Shown here in pieces: positions 34,486-44,038 of a stretch of DNA of 64,000 nt. Position numbers and translations under genes: made by a program. Every line of letters starts with the position of its first letter. Position 1 is the first letter of the stretch. The stretch covers positions 186,001 to 250,000 of the forward strand of contig NZ_JAJUXI010000006.1 of assembly GCF_021390515.1 (NCBI RefSeq), read 5' to 3'. The notes below the pieces were generated by a model. It did not search any database. It worked only from the letters and a program-made list of their open reading frames with translations, and was not told the DNA's origin. Origin of the DNA: Dyadobacter sp. CY326 (GTDB lineage Bacteria; Bacteroidota; Bacteroidia; Cytophagales; Spirosomataceae).

Positions 34486-36865
34486 AATTATAAGCGACCG
34501 TTGCGATGGGCGTTGCAAAAATATTGAGCTGATAACTTTTTGTCACCGCATTCTCCGTTTTGAAAAACACCGAATAAGCATTCTTGCGCGCGTAAAGATT
34601 GTAAATCGAGAACGTCCAGTGCCCCTGCCACTTGCGATTTTTCATGCTCGGGTTGTAAATGTTCCAGGCAAAATCGAGGCGGTGATAGTCGGAAATGCGC
34701 TTGTTGTTGCGCTTGTCGTAAAAAGGATAAATGTTGTTTTGATAATTAATGAATCCGATCGGCTCTGAATACGGCCTTCCTGTGCTGTATGCGAATGTAA
34801 ACCCGAAAGAATTGTGACTGTCGACTGTGATGTCCAGCGACGCATTGAATGTATGCGGTTTGTCGTAATTGGCTGGATACCAGTCTCCACGGTTCACTTT
34901 TTCAATTAATGCCGCGTCCGCGTCAACAACATTCAGCGACCGTGCATACGTGTAATTTGCCCAGCCTTTCATCTTCCCTTTTTTCTTAGAAAGCATCATT
35001 TCCAGCCCATAGGAGCGATTTTTTCCCTGGATCAATTGCGTTTCCGGATATTGTTGCAAAAGGAAATCAGCTCCCGGTTTGTAATCAATGATGTTTTTGG
35101 CATTGCGATAATAACCTTCCAAGGTGATTTCATAAATGTTGTCATCGAACGATTGATAAAATCCTGCCGTGAAAAGGTGGCTGATCTGCGGCTTAATGTG
35201 CGTATCGCTCGTTTTCCAGCGCGAAGTAGGAATAGGCGTAGCTGTGTTTGAAACCACCTGAATGTATTGACGCATCAGGTTGTAGCCAAATTTCAATGAA
35301 ATCCGGTCGTTCAATGCGTAGCGCAACCCGACCCGCGGCTCCGGCCCGCCGTATGCTTTTGAAATCTTGCCTTTGTTGTAAACCGTTGAGTCCACAACCG
35401 AAAAATCATCCCGAGGCTGACCCGACAAATAATTCCGGACAACAGACTTCCCCGTTGCCATGAACAAAGAATAGCGTAACCCAAGCGAAAGGGCCAGGTT
35501 TTTGGAGAAATTAATTTCATCATCAGCGTAAACTGCAACTTCACTTGCATGCTCGGTCGGCGTGCCGATGAAGTTGACGCTTTCGCTCAATCCGGGCAGT
35601 AACGAGCCCGGTTTTATCACATATTGGGTCGCAATTACGCCGGTTTCAAACTTGTGGTTGGTCAATTGATAATTCACATTGGACTTGATCTGCCGCTGCT
35701 CCACGGACGAGCGCAGCTTCACCACATTCCCGGTCGCCTGCTCAGCTGTGCCAATGTCTGGTGCATATTTCGCATAAATGGCCGTGGTCTGCAGGTTAAC
35801 CTCCGAATTGATCACATGCAGCCAGCGCAGCATGCCATTGGTTGTAATGTGTTTGTAATAAGTGTCCGTCCCCACCACATTGGGAAGATTCGTCAAGAGG
35901 TCCGTTTTGAAATAATCATTGCTGTAATAGCCCATGAAAGTGAGCGTATTTTTGTTATCAATCTTCCAAAATGACTTGGTGGAAAGCTCGCCAAACTTGG
36001 CTCGAATGTTATTCAGCTGCTTGTCGAGCTTGGGAAGAATGAAGTCATTGAATGCACCACGGCCTGCCACGTAAATGCCCAATTTGCCTTTAATGATCGG
36101 CACATCCACCATTAAGCGATTGGAAACCAGGCTTATCCCGCCCTCGATTCTAAGCTTTTCCAGATTGGGATTTTTGGTAGAAATATCTAAAACAGAAGCA
36201 ACCCGCCCGCCAAAACGAGCCGGCACATTGCCTTTGTACAAATCGAGGCTGTTGACCGTGTTCGGCGGGATAACCGAAAACAGGCCAAACATATGCGTAG
36301 GATTGAAAATCGGCGTGTCATCCAGCAAAATGAGCGTTTGGTCCGTGGTTCCGCCCCGAATGTTGACGCCGTTGGAGGCTTCGCCTACGCTCGAAACGCC
36401 CGGCAGCATTTGCAGGCTTCGCAAAATATCAAGCTCTCCGAAGGCCGAAGGCAGCTTTTCAAGCGTCTTAATGTTGATCTGCAAGGAGCCAAGAATGGGT
36501 TGCCGAATGGTTTGGTCAAAACCCTTGCTCGTAATGATCACCTCTTCCAACTGACTCGATGTGGTGGTCATTAATACATCGAAATGCGCTTTTTGCGTGC
36601 CGCTTTTGATAAAAACTTTAAACGATTCGTAACCCACATGCCGGATCACCAGCACGTGATCGCCGCTGGGCAGGTTAATGGTGAAATTGCCTTTTGCGTC
36701 CATTTCGGCAGCCGACCAGCTTTTCCTGTAATCCATTACGATAGAAGCACCCGGCAAAGGAGCAAGCGTCGCCGAATCGCGTACCGTGCCCGTGATCGTA
36801 AGGCCCTGCGCGAAGGCAGGGAGAACATTGACCAATAATAAAAAAAAACAGTATAATCGCTTCAT
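34475..36865 (-). CDS. TonB-dependent receptor (FecA-like, carboxypeptidase-regulatory-like N-domain)
   Basis: 796 residues with a signal peptide (KRLYCFFLLLVNVLPAFAQG). A carboxypeptidase-regulatory-like domain (about 23-105, LTITGTVRDSATLAPLPGAS) precedes a plug (about 115-235, LRSLQMLPGVSSVGEASNGV; NIRGGTTDQTLILLDDTPIF; NVPARFGGRVASVLDI) and a barrel that ends IATVAYNFTF with a terminal aromatic residue. It is the last gene of GH31-DUF4249-receptor on the minus strand, 11 bases after the DUF4249 gene. This DUF4249/receptor pairing is common in Bacteroidota and is thought to replace SusD, although the role of DUF4249 is not established. Confidence 0.9.
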   Translation of the reverse strand: MKRLYCFFLLLVNVLPAFAQGLTITGTVRDSATLAPLPGASIVMDYRKSWSAAEMDAKGNFTINLPSGDHVLVIRHVGYESFKVFIKSGTQKAHFDVLMTTTSSQLEEVIITSKGFDQTIRQPILGSLQINIKTLEKLPSAFGELDILRSLQMLPGVSSVGEASNGVNIRGGTTDQTLILLDDTPIFNPTHMFGLFSVIPPNTVNSLDLYKGNVPARFGGRVASVLDISTKNPNLEKLRIEGGISLVSNRLMVDVPIIKGKLGIYVAGRGAFNDFILPKLDKQLNNIRAKFGELSTKSFWKIDNKNTLTFMGYYSNDYFKTDLLTNLPNVVGTDTYYKHITTNGMLRWLHVINSEVNLQTTAIYAKYAPDIGTAEQATGNVVKLRSSVEQRQIKSNVNYQLTNHKFETGVIATQYVIKPGSLLPGLSESVNFIGTPTEHASEVAVYADDEINFSKNLALSLGLRYSLFMATGKSVVRNYLSGQPRDDFSVVDSTVYNKGKISKAYGGPEPRVGLRYALNDRISLKFGYNLMRQYIQVVSNTATPIPTSRWKTSDTHIKPQISHLFTAGFYQSFDDNIYEITLEGYYRNAKNIIDYKPGADFLLQQYPETQLIQGKNRSYGLEMMLSKKKGKMKGWANYTYARSLNVVDADAALIEKVNRGDWYPANYDKPHTFNASLDITVDSHNSFGFTFAYSTGRPYSEPIGFINYQNNIYPFYDKRNNKRISDYHRLDFAWNIYNPSMKNRKWQGHWTFSIYNLYARKNAYSVFFKTENAVTKSYQLNIFATPIATVAYNFTF

Positions 36866-36876
36866 TCACAAATCGT

Positions 36877-38088
36877 TTATTGCGTCCATTTCCAATCTTT
36901 TGGTAAAAATGGCGTGCGCGATCTGCTCTTTTTGCAAATGGCCAGGGGAATGTAAGGCCTTCCGGCCGAGCGCTCTTCCAGGATCGGATCGCGGTTGTGA
37001 ATGGTCTTAAAAAGCTGGTTCAAAACGGCCGCATTCTTGATATTTTTCCGCCAAAGCATGGTTCTGTATTCTGCAACGGACGAGGCTGTAAAGAAACCGA
37101 TAATCAGCTCGTTTTTGTCATTTTGGTTCATAACATTGCCCTGAATGGGCGCAGGTGGCGTGTCGGCCAGCGTCCCGGAATTATTCGCCTGATCCTGGAT
37201 TAGTTTCAAAAAACGATAAGCATTGGGTGTGAGCGAGTTTTGCTGTAAGCTTACCAGGCATGGATTGGATTGTAAAAGCGGAATTTGTGCGACAAGCTTG
37301 TCCTTTTGCCCTTGTCCGTTGGTGTAAATGTCCGAGAAAATAGTGATGTCTTTGCTGTAAAAAATGTCCCAGCAAAGATCCTCACAAGTATAATCGTAAA
37401 TGTCGTTGTATTTCAATGTCAGATCCTTAAAACAGTCACCATCGACGCCATTTTCAGCATCGAAAAGATAGTATTTTCCCTGGTTACAGGTTGTGCAGGT
37501 TTTTTGCAATTCCCACAGCGTCCATTGCCAGCGGTAGAAATTCTTCTCACCGGCTGGGTCGTCAAAATCAAGGTAAATGTCGTTGCTGGGCGTGAATTCG
37601 CCATAATATTCAGAAAGTTTCGGAATCCCTTTTGGATTGAAAACATCGTAAGCGCGTTTTACGGCGGAAACCGGCGGCATGACTTCGGCGGAAGACTTGT
37701 AATGTTTTCCATTTTCCGTCAAAAAATCCAGCTCATAAGCGTCTCCTACTCTTCCTTTAAAATTGGCAGGCAATTGATAGATGCCCGGCTCAACTTCCGT
37801 GAGGTCAAGGACTTGTGTGCCGTTTACAACGATCTTGGCCTTCGCTTTTTCCAGCGGCAATGTGGAAAGGCCCTTTGTCCAGATCGTTTGCGTGAACTCT
37901 GAGCTTTCGTTCGTTGCCTCTGGATTGGTTTTCGACAAGGTGATAAACTGCGGCCCATCCAGATCGGTAACCACGCCATCCACCACAACATATTCCTTTG
38001 CACTCTCGAAATTGACACTATAAGGCTCCACACAAGCCGTAATGCCGGTTATTATAAGGGTCAGCAAGAATGAAAGCCTGTAATTCAT
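36877..38088 (-). CDS. DUF4249-family lipoprotein
   Basis: 403 residues. The lipoprotein signal ends at Cys19 (LIITGITACVEPYSV). The DUF4249 pattern is present: an early YVVVDGVVTDLDGPQFITLS segment, a beta-rich N-terminal half (VDLTEVEPGIYQLP-type strands) and a C-terminal half with several cysteines (CTTCNQGKYYLF; YDYTCEDLCWDIFY) that could form disulfides or bind metal. It is the middle gene of a packed unit: 2 bases after the GH31 stop and 11 bases before the TonB receptor start. It is likely an outer-membrane partner of that receptor. The end (PLAICKKSRSRTPFLPKDWK) is basic. Confidence 0.82.
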   Translation of the reverse strand: MNYRLSFLLTLIITGITACVEPYSVNFESAKEYVVVDGVVTDLDGPQFITLSKTNPEATNESSEFTQTIWTKGLSTLPLEKAKAKIVVNGTQVLDLTEVEPGIYQLPANFKGRVGDAYELDFLTENGKHYKSSAEVMPPVSAVKRAYDVFNPKGIPKLSEYYGEFTPSNDIYLDFDDPAGEKNFYRWQWTLWELQKTCTTCNQGKYYLFDAENGVDGDCFKDLTLKYNDIYDYTCEDLCWDIFYSKDITIFSDIYTNGQGQKDKLVAQIPLLQSNPCLVSLQQNSLTPNAYRFLKLIQDQANNSGTLADTPPAPIQGNVMNQNDKNELIIGFFTASSVAEYRTMLWRKNIKNAAVLNQLFKTIHNRDPILEERSAGRPYIPLAICKKSRSRTPFLPKDWKWTQ

Positions 38089-38090
38089 GG

Positions 38091-40832
38091 CTATTGAATA
38101 ACTATTTTCTTTGTAAAAAACTGCCCGTGGTCGTTGTTAAGCCTCACCAGATATGCACCACTCGAAACATGTAAATCCAGGCCCAGATCCAGCATTTTTC
38201 CTTTGCTATGCTGCCCTAACGTGCTCTTATAGACTGAAATCCCGGCTATATTGTACACTTCCAACTCATAAAAGCCCGTTTCCGGAACGGTTACTTTTAC
38301 CGACACACGTGACCCGGCTGGATTTGGAAACACAGTCAGCACAGAATCATTAACATTCGGTTCAGAACCCGTGATCACGTCGAGGCCGTCGCGTGTGACT
38401 GCAATGGCTGCCGTTGTATTGCAATCCCAGTCAAACTGCACTTTAAGCTGCTTGCCCAGCAAGTCATAATAAGCCGTGTTGTTCTTGAATTCAGTGCTGA
38501 GATACACAACAGGAATTGCTTGACCGTTAAGAGTGACGGCAGTAGGATTGGAAGTAAAGTTTTTTATTTCAAATGTTAAATGTCTTCCCGCAAGCGATTT
38601 ATCAAAGCTTTTTGTCCGCTGAACCGTCACGTTAACCTGATCACTGGAAACCTTCCCGCCAAATTCAACAAGTTCAAATTTCGATTTCGCCAATGAATTT
38701 GGATCAACGCCGTCATCATGGAACATGGTGAATGAAGATGTGGGAACCGAAATGTCCTGGTAAAAGCGCACCGTCAGGCTGTCTGAATTATAATAGTCGG
38801 TTGATTTTTTAGTCGTGGAAGTGGACATTGGAATAAAGCTGCCGCCCCTGGCATAAACCGGAATATGATCCACAGTAAGTTTCGGGAAAATGTTCGCGTT
38901 GCCATTGTAAACTTCGTTGTTCCAAAAATTAAACCATTTTCCTGGCGGTAAAACGACTTTCCGTAACGGCATTCCATGGAGAAGAACGGGTGCAACCAGC
39001 AAATTTTCTCCAAAAAAATACTGATCGCTGATATTCCCAAGCGCCCTGACATTGTTGAAATAGTCCATCGGCAAACAGATAGGCCGTCCGGAAACGCTGT
39101 TTTTCCAGGCTAATGAATAAATGTATGGCAGCAGCTGGTAACGAACAGTCGCATATTTTTTGACCGTGGTGTAAAATGGCTCGCTGAGGTTGAATGGTTC
39201 TATATTCTCACGCTGGCCGGCGATTTTCAAAATTGGGGTGAATGTGCCGAATTGAAACCAACGCAGATCAAGTTCTTCGTCCTTTTCCGCCTTGTCTGAC
39301 ATGGTGATGGCCCCGCCCACATCCGAATGCATATAACCAAGCCCGGACATGCCAGACTGTAAAAGGATCGGGATTTGCAGCTTTAACCCAGCCCAGTAAC
39401 GGCTAACATCGCCACTCCAAGGTAAAGCGCCGTATCGCTGCGAACCCGCCCAGCCAGACCTTGTCATGTGAAAAATTCGCTTTTCAGGAAAGTCTTTTGT
39501 GACGTTGTTGTAAAAGGTTTTGGACCAAAAAAGCGCATACAGATTGTGGATTTGAAAGGCGTTTCCCAGCTCGTGGACGGCATCCATCGGGTGTGGATCG
39601 GGCTCTGTCTTCTCGCTCCACCAGCCCGCAACACCCTGAACGGCCATTTTTTTATGTTTTTCCCAAAGCCAGGCTTGTGCGGCGGGTTTAAAAATATCAA
39701 GCAGTCCCGCCGTAGCAGTGCCTACATCCTGCGTGTAAGTTTGGGGGCTACTGGGTTTTTTTGCGAAAAGGGATTGCGTTTCGGCAGATTTATAATTGGT
39801 CGACTTCGTGCTAATGTAAGGATCTGCAGCGAGAATGGTTTTGACACCCTTATCAAGCAGGCTTTTTACCATTCCAGCCGAATTAGGCCAATTTTTTGTA
39901 TCCCAATCCATATTACCGCGAACATTTTGACCGCCGTACCAATGCTGATCCAATGCCAGTGCATCCACCGGAAATCCCTGGTCTTGGAGCTTCGTAATGG
40001 CCACCGTCGCTTCACTCTCATTGTCGTAACCTGATTTCGACTGAATGTAACCGAAAGCCCAGCGCGGAGGCAGTGGCTGGCGGCCCGTCAGAAGCGTATA
40101 ATTGGCAAGAATTTCGTCATTACTGTTCCCGTGGATCAGATAATAAGCCCACTTCCCGGTACTAGCCGACTCCACGCGCAGCAATGTTGAATCCACAGCG
40201 CCCACATACATCCGCATGGAACCCGGTCTGTCGCTATCGAATAACAGCCCATATTTGTGGGAAGAAATGATAAAGGGAACATTAAAACCTTGGGCTAAAC
40301 CGGTGGACTGGTCAAAATATTCGTACTCCCAAGAGTTATAAAAGTCGAACCCTTTCCGATTAAGATCCGGGCCAAATGGCCGGCCGCCTGCGCCGTGAAA
40401 AACGTCTTTTGGATTAATGTTGAACAGGAAACTAACAGAATCCTTCGCTTGCACAAAACCCCTTGTTTCCTTGATCCTAATGTCCTTACCCGACTTCAGG
40501 GCGACATTCAACGGGAATTTATCAATGACTAACGTACACTTCTCGGAGCGGATTTCAATGTTATTATTGGTCTCAACAATGTTTTGAGCAGCGCTTGAAG
40601 GTGGAAGAATTATGGAAAAAGAACTATCAAGCGCAGGCGCATTTTTCGACGAAAGTGACTGAACCTTAAATATTTCCGGGCTGAATGCCTGAATAAGAAG
40701 CACTCCTTTGGTCCCCTGAATGATAATGCTTCCTTTCCCCTTTTCATGGCTTACATAATTTCCCGCACCCTGCCCAAAAGACAGTTTGCCAACGACGACA
40801 AAAAGCAAAGCCAGGAAGTATTTGTATATCAT
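38091..40832 (-). CDS. GH31 glycoside hydrolase with type IX secretion C-terminal domain
   Basis: 913 residues: signal peptide (IYKYFLALLFVVVGKLSFGQ), N-terminal galactose-mutarotase-like sandwich (about 25-230), GH31 TIM barrel (about 240-600), beta-sandwich C-domains, and a final roughly 80-residue type IX sorting domain (LTVFPNPAGSRVSVKV, ending FTKKIVIQ). It is therefore predicted to be secreted or surface-attached. Acid/base Asp475 is present in ALPWSGDVSRYW, and the substrate motif GLGYMHSDVGG follows. At the usual nucleophile position (WxDxxEP) this protein reads W405-SEKTEP, with Glu407 in place of Asp. It probably acts on alpha-linked glucans, xylosides or related alpha-glycosides, or as a transglycosidase. 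It starts the operon with DUF4249 and the TonB receptor. Confidence 0.88.
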   Translation of the reverse strand: MIYKYFLALLFVVVGKLSFGQGAGNYVSHEKGKGSIIIQGTKGVLLIQAFSPEIFKVQSLSSKNAPALDSSFSIILPPSSAAQNIVETNNNIEIRSEKCTLVIDKFPLNVALKSGKDIRIKETRGFVQAKDSVSFLFNINPKDVFHGAGGRPFGPDLNRKGFDFYNSWEYEYFDQSTGLAQGFNVPFIISSHKYGLLFDSDRPGSMRMYVGAVDSTLLRVESASTGKWAYYLIHGNSNDEILANYTLLTGRQPLPPRWAFGYIQSKSGYDNESEATVAITKLQDQGFPVDALALDQHWYGGQNVRGNMDWDTKNWPNSAGMVKSLLDKGVKTILAADPYISTKSTNYKSAETQSLFAKKPSSPQTYTQDVGTATAGLLDIFKPAAQAWLWEKHKKMAVQGVAGWWSEKTEPDPHPMDAVHELGNAFQIHNLYALFWSKTFYNNVTKDFPEKRIFHMTRSGWAGSQRYGALPWSGDVSRYWAGLKLQIPILLQSGMSGLGYMHSDVGGAITMSDKAEKDEELDLRWFQFGTFTPILKIAGQRENIEPFNLSEPFYTTVKKYATVRYQLLPYIYSLAWKNSVSGRPICLPMDYFNNVRALGNISDQYFFGENLLVAPVLLHGMPLRKVVLPPGKWFNFWNNEVYNGNANIFPKLTVDHIPVYARGGSFIPMSTSTTKKSTDYYNSDSLTVRFYQDISVPTSSFTMFHDDGVDPNSLAKSKFELVEFGGKVSSDQVNVTVQRTKSFDKSLAGRHLTFEIKNFTSNPTAVTLNGQAIPVVYLSTEFKNNTAYYDLLGKQLKVQFDWDCNTTAAIAVTRDGLDVITGSEPNVNDSVLTVFPNPAGSRVSVKVTVPETGFYELEVYNIAGISVYKSTLGQHSKGKMLDLGLDLHVSSGAYLVRLNNDHGQFFTKKIVIQ

Positions 40833-40925
40833 AAACTTAAAGACGACCGCACCCAGCGCACAATCCTAAATTAAGTCAAATAAATCAAATTTTCCTGGCT
40901 ATTGTTTAATTATTTGGAAGTGGAG

Positions 40926-41966
40926 TTAATTGCAGTTTTCGTAATTGAATTTTGTGATCCAGGTTACCTTATTTCCGGGATAGTCGACTGTTAGCGTTGA
41001 TGTTTCCGGAAGGCCATTCGGATTATATTGCCATACTGTATTTTCGATATATGGCTCACGATCGGGATAGGTCAATGTTTTTTTAACCATGTTATTTTGC
41101 TCACTTGACGCAAGAAAAATGTTAACATTATCAGGAATTCCTTTGTAACGGCGAGGAATCAGGAGTTCTGGATTCTTCTTGTTATCATATAATCGCCTTT
41201 CTGAATAGACCAGTTTTGACTGGTAATGACTTTCTACAAATATAAGATTGTCGTTAGCATCATATTCCACAACCAGCTCAGATTCGCCATACGAAGTCTT
41301 GATCAGCCTGCCTTTTGAGTCATATTTCGTGTTCTCGGTATCTGCAACAACAAGGATGCCATTCTTAAATTGAATAGTTGCTCCCGGACCTTGTTCGGTT
41401 TTTTGTTCTATTGCCTGTACCAAACCTTGTGGATCATATTTATAGTTTTTGGTAAGTTCAGTTTTATATGTTTTGGGCGCATAGTTGTCTCCCTGTACAA
41501 TCGTGCTTATTTTGTTGGAAGATGATTGTACCAGATTGCCGTTGTAAATAAATGTTGTAATGTCATTTATCTCAATGCTGCCTTTTTTGTAAAAAGGGTA
41601 ATCATTATAAGAGAAGAGGCCTTGCTGAAGCGTTAACTTACGGCGGCTAATTTCTGTCAGAAATCCATCAGCATTATACTTGAAGGCAAAGGTTTCATCT
41701 TCGCTGGACTTGGTAGGAAAGTCAGGGCTGCTGTTCTGAACATTATTTTCTACTGTTATGGATGTTAGTTTACCCTCATTATCATGTTTCAAATGCGATT
41801 CATAAATATAAGTGGTTGTATCGCTGTAACTGATTTGCTTGGTAGTATACGACTTTCCAATAAACCGGCAATTTGAAGATGGTTGAACCTCGTGGTCTTT
41901 CTTGCTACAAGAGAAAGAGAATGCCAAAACGGCAATTAAAGTAAATGTAAATCGATAGAGGCGCAT
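40926..41966 (-). CDS. YD-repeat-like lipoprotein, copy A
   Basis: 346 residues. The lipoprotein signal ends at Cys20 (LAFSFSCSKKDHEVQ). The body is built of short beta repeats of the YD/Rhs style (YNADGFLTEI, KYDSKGRLIKTS, VEYDANDNLIF), ending with WQYNPNGLPETST and a terminal Cys. Such proteins form extended beta structures on the cell surface in some Bacteroidota; the function is unknown. It is the downstream partner of a closely similar gene 19 bases upstream, and the two probably arose by tandem duplication. The next downstream gene on the strand starts after 93 bases. Confidence 0.72.
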   Translation of the reverse strand: MRLYRFTFTLIAVLAFSFSCSKKDHEVQPSSNCRFIGKSYTTKQISYSDTTTYIYESHLKHDNEGKLTSITVENNVQNSSPDFPTKSSEDETFAFKYNADGFLTEISRRKLTLQQGLFSYNDYPFYKKGSIEINDITTFIYNGNLVQSSSNKISTIVQGDNYAPKTYKTELTKNYKYDPQGLVQAIEQKTEQGPGATIQFKNGILVVADTENTKYDSKGRLIKTSYGESELVVEYDANDNLIFVESHYQSKLVYSERRLYDNKKNPELLIPRRYKGIPDNVNIFLASSEQNNMVKKTLTYPDREPYIENTVWQYNPNGLPETSTLTVDYPGNKVTWITKFNYENCN

Positions 41967-41985
41967 TGTTGGGTTGATTATTGGT

Positions 41986-43030
41986 TTAATTGCAGTTTTC
42001 GTAACGATAAGTAGTCACCTGTTTTTGAACACTTCCCGGCTTATCAATTGAAGATGTTGAAGTTGTTGGCAAGCCAGTCGAATTGTATTCCCAAACTATG
42101 TTCTTTGTGTATCCGTCCTGACTCGGATAGGAGTAAGTGCTTTTTACTTGGTTGTTTTTGCCCTCTGTGTAGCGTAAGAACGGCATATCGTCAGGGATTC
42201 CTTTAAAGCGAAACGGAATAAGTGACTCGGGATTAATCTTATCATCATAGGTTCGTTTGTCTGTGAAGTTAAGGTTGGACTGAACGTAAGTTTGATACAA
42301 TATAATGTTATCGTTGTCATCGTACGCTATGACGACATTGCCGGAGCTGGCAGTTCTTCCTTTTTCGTCATACTTGGCAGTAAGCGTGCCGTTCTGGTTT
42401 ATAGTCGTGGCCCTGATGCCGTTTTGAAAAGTGGTGATGGACTTATCCCCATTGCGATTTGTTGAAATTGTTTGTTGAATGACGCCCTGAGCATCATACT
42501 TATAAGTTTTGCCTGCTTCATATTCGTAATTTTTTGGAGGGTTTTCGTCTCCCTTGACCACCGTTAGCGTTTTCCTCTGATACGATTCAATAAGCTTATT
42601 GGCGTAAATGAAAGTTGTCGTTTCATCGGTCTCAATTCTTCCTTTCTTGAATTGACCATAGTCATTGTATGAAATGTTGCCCGTATGATTAATGACTTCA
42701 TGTCTCTTAATCTCCACTAAAAAACCTTCGGAATCATACTTGAAGGTGTAATTTTCTCCCTCGTTGACGGTTATTGGAAATTGTTTGCCCGGATTTTGAT
42801 CACGTGTTTGCAACACAGAAAATTCAGTAAGTCGACCCTCATCATCCTGCTGGATGTGCGATTCATAAGTTTCGGTTGATTCGTATCCGGATGTGAGTTG
42901 CTCCAAGCGATAAGTTTTTCCTGCGAAGCGGCAGTTCTCAGGCGGCTTAACTTCATGGTCTTTTTTACTGCAAGAAATGGAAATCGCCAAAAAAGGCAAT
43001 TAAGGTAAATGTAGATCGATAGAGGCGCAT
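41986..43030 (-). CDS. YD-repeat-like lipoprotein, copy B (frameshifted in signal peptide)
   Basis: The body (ISCSKKDHEVKPPENCRFAG onward, to stop 41986) is a paralogue of copy A, with the same YD-like repeats (KYDSEGFLVEIKRHE, YDEKGRTASSGNVVIAYDDN). By alignment with copy A the true start is ATG 43030 (MRLYRSTFTLIAF), but the frame breaks inside the signal peptide at an A6 tract (42989-42994). Deleting one base there restores LIAFLAISISCSKKDHEV, a perfect lipobox. As written, translation from 43030 stops after about 21 codons, so a start further down (for example TTG 42999) would lack a full signal. It is either a frameshift mutation, slipped-strand phase variation or a sequencing error. Confidence 0.7.
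42989..42994. other. A6 homopolymer at the frameshift site
   Basis: Six adenines on the plus strand (T6 in the coding direction) fall exactly where the reading frame of copy B shifts; the paralogous position in copy A is the interrupted AAAACGG. A one-base change in this tract switches the signal peptide in or out of frame. Confidence 0.75.
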
Positions 43031-43112
43031 TGTTGGGGTTTGATACATTTGGAGTTGCGTCCAAATGTATCAAAGTAAACGCAGATATACTTAATTTTTT
43101 ATAAAATTAATA

Positions 43113-43901
43113 CTACAAACTCTCCGTTCTGCCGCCGTCGACGGGTAAGTTGATTCCGTTGATGCTGCCTGCTGCGGGGCTGCATAGGAATGCAACGGCT
43201 GCGGCGACTTCTTTGGCTTCGCTAAATCGGCGGATTGGGATCGTGGATTGTAATTCGCTGGCGATTTCGTCTTTTGATTTGCCTGAATTATTACTTCTCA
43301 TTTCCAAAACGGCGTCCAAACGCGATGTAACTGTGTAACCCGGCAGCACATTGTTAGAAGTGATGCCAAACTGACCAAGTTCCAAAGACAATGTTTTGGA
43401 CCAGCTTGCCACAGCGCCACGGATGGTGTTTGAAACGCCGAGCCCTACGATCGGCTGCTTTACAGAAGTGCTGATAATGTTCACAATGCGTCCGTAACCT
43501 GCCTTTTTCATTGACGGAACGACCGCTTGCGCCAGAAACTGATTATTAATCAGGTGCATTTGGAAGGTTTTGAGAAACTGGTCGGGTTCGGCTTCAATGA
43601 TCGGACCGCCGGATGGGCCGCCGGTGTTGTTGATGAGAATGTGGACGTCGGGAACGAGGCGGAGATAATTTTCGATGGCTTCTTTTACATTTCCATGATC
43701 TGCAAAATCGGCTACAACATAGCGGTGAAGCTGTGCAGCAGAAGTGTCGAGTGAGTCAACGGCTTCGCGCAGTTTTTCTTCATTCCTTGCAACCAATGTA
43801 ACATTAGCGCCTAATAATGCCAGTTCGATGGCAGTCGCGAGGCCAATTCCCTGTGTGCTCCCGCAAACCAATGCCGTTTTTCCTGTCAGATCCAGATTCA
43901 T
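43113..43901 (-). CDS. short-chain dehydrogenase/reductase family protein
   Basis: 262 residues from ATG 43901 (a GTG at 43961 would add 20 residues). Rossmann fold: the cofactor motif is GSTQGIG at 14-20, then NNTGG at 91-95 and Ser144 of the usual catalytic set (NIISTSVKQP). The canonical YxxxK is replaced by S157-NTI-R161, a pattern shared by a divergent SDR group; the C-terminus is GSINGINLPVDGGRTESL. It should bind NAD(P), but the reaction is unknown. The gene is divergent from purH across 137 bases that hold the purH promoter. Confidence 0.88.
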   Translation of the reverse strand: MNLDLTGKTALVCGSTQGIGLATAIELALLGANVTLVARNEEKLREAVDSLDTSAAQLHRYVVADFADHGNVKEAIENYLRLVPDVHILINNTGGPSGGPIIEAEPDQFLKTFQMHLINNQFLAQAVVPSMKKAGYGRIVNIISTSVKQPIVGLGVSNTIRGAVASWSKTLSLELGQFGITSNNVLPGYTVTSRLDAVLEMRSNNSGKSKDEIASELQSTIPIRRFSEAKEVAAAVAFLCSPAAGSINGINLPVDGGRTESL

Positions 43902-43985
43902 TGCTTTTGATTTTAATGCTTGTAATTCGTGAGTAATGTCGTCGATTTTAGCGGTTTTCACCTTAAACTTCGTACTTTTTTCGGC

Positions 43986-43993
43986 TATCTTTG
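43986..43993 (+). promoter_or_regulatory. -7 box of the purH promoter
   Basis: TATCTTTG is an exact TAnnTTTG match in the divergent region between the SDR and purH, giving a leader of about 40 bases before ATG 44039. No strong -33 TTTG is seen at the expected spacing (CCTTAAA around 43961-43967). Confidence 0.5.
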
Positions 43994-44038
43994 CGGTTTA
44001 TTTTTCAGTCAGAGAAATCATTAGTCCAACATTCCACA

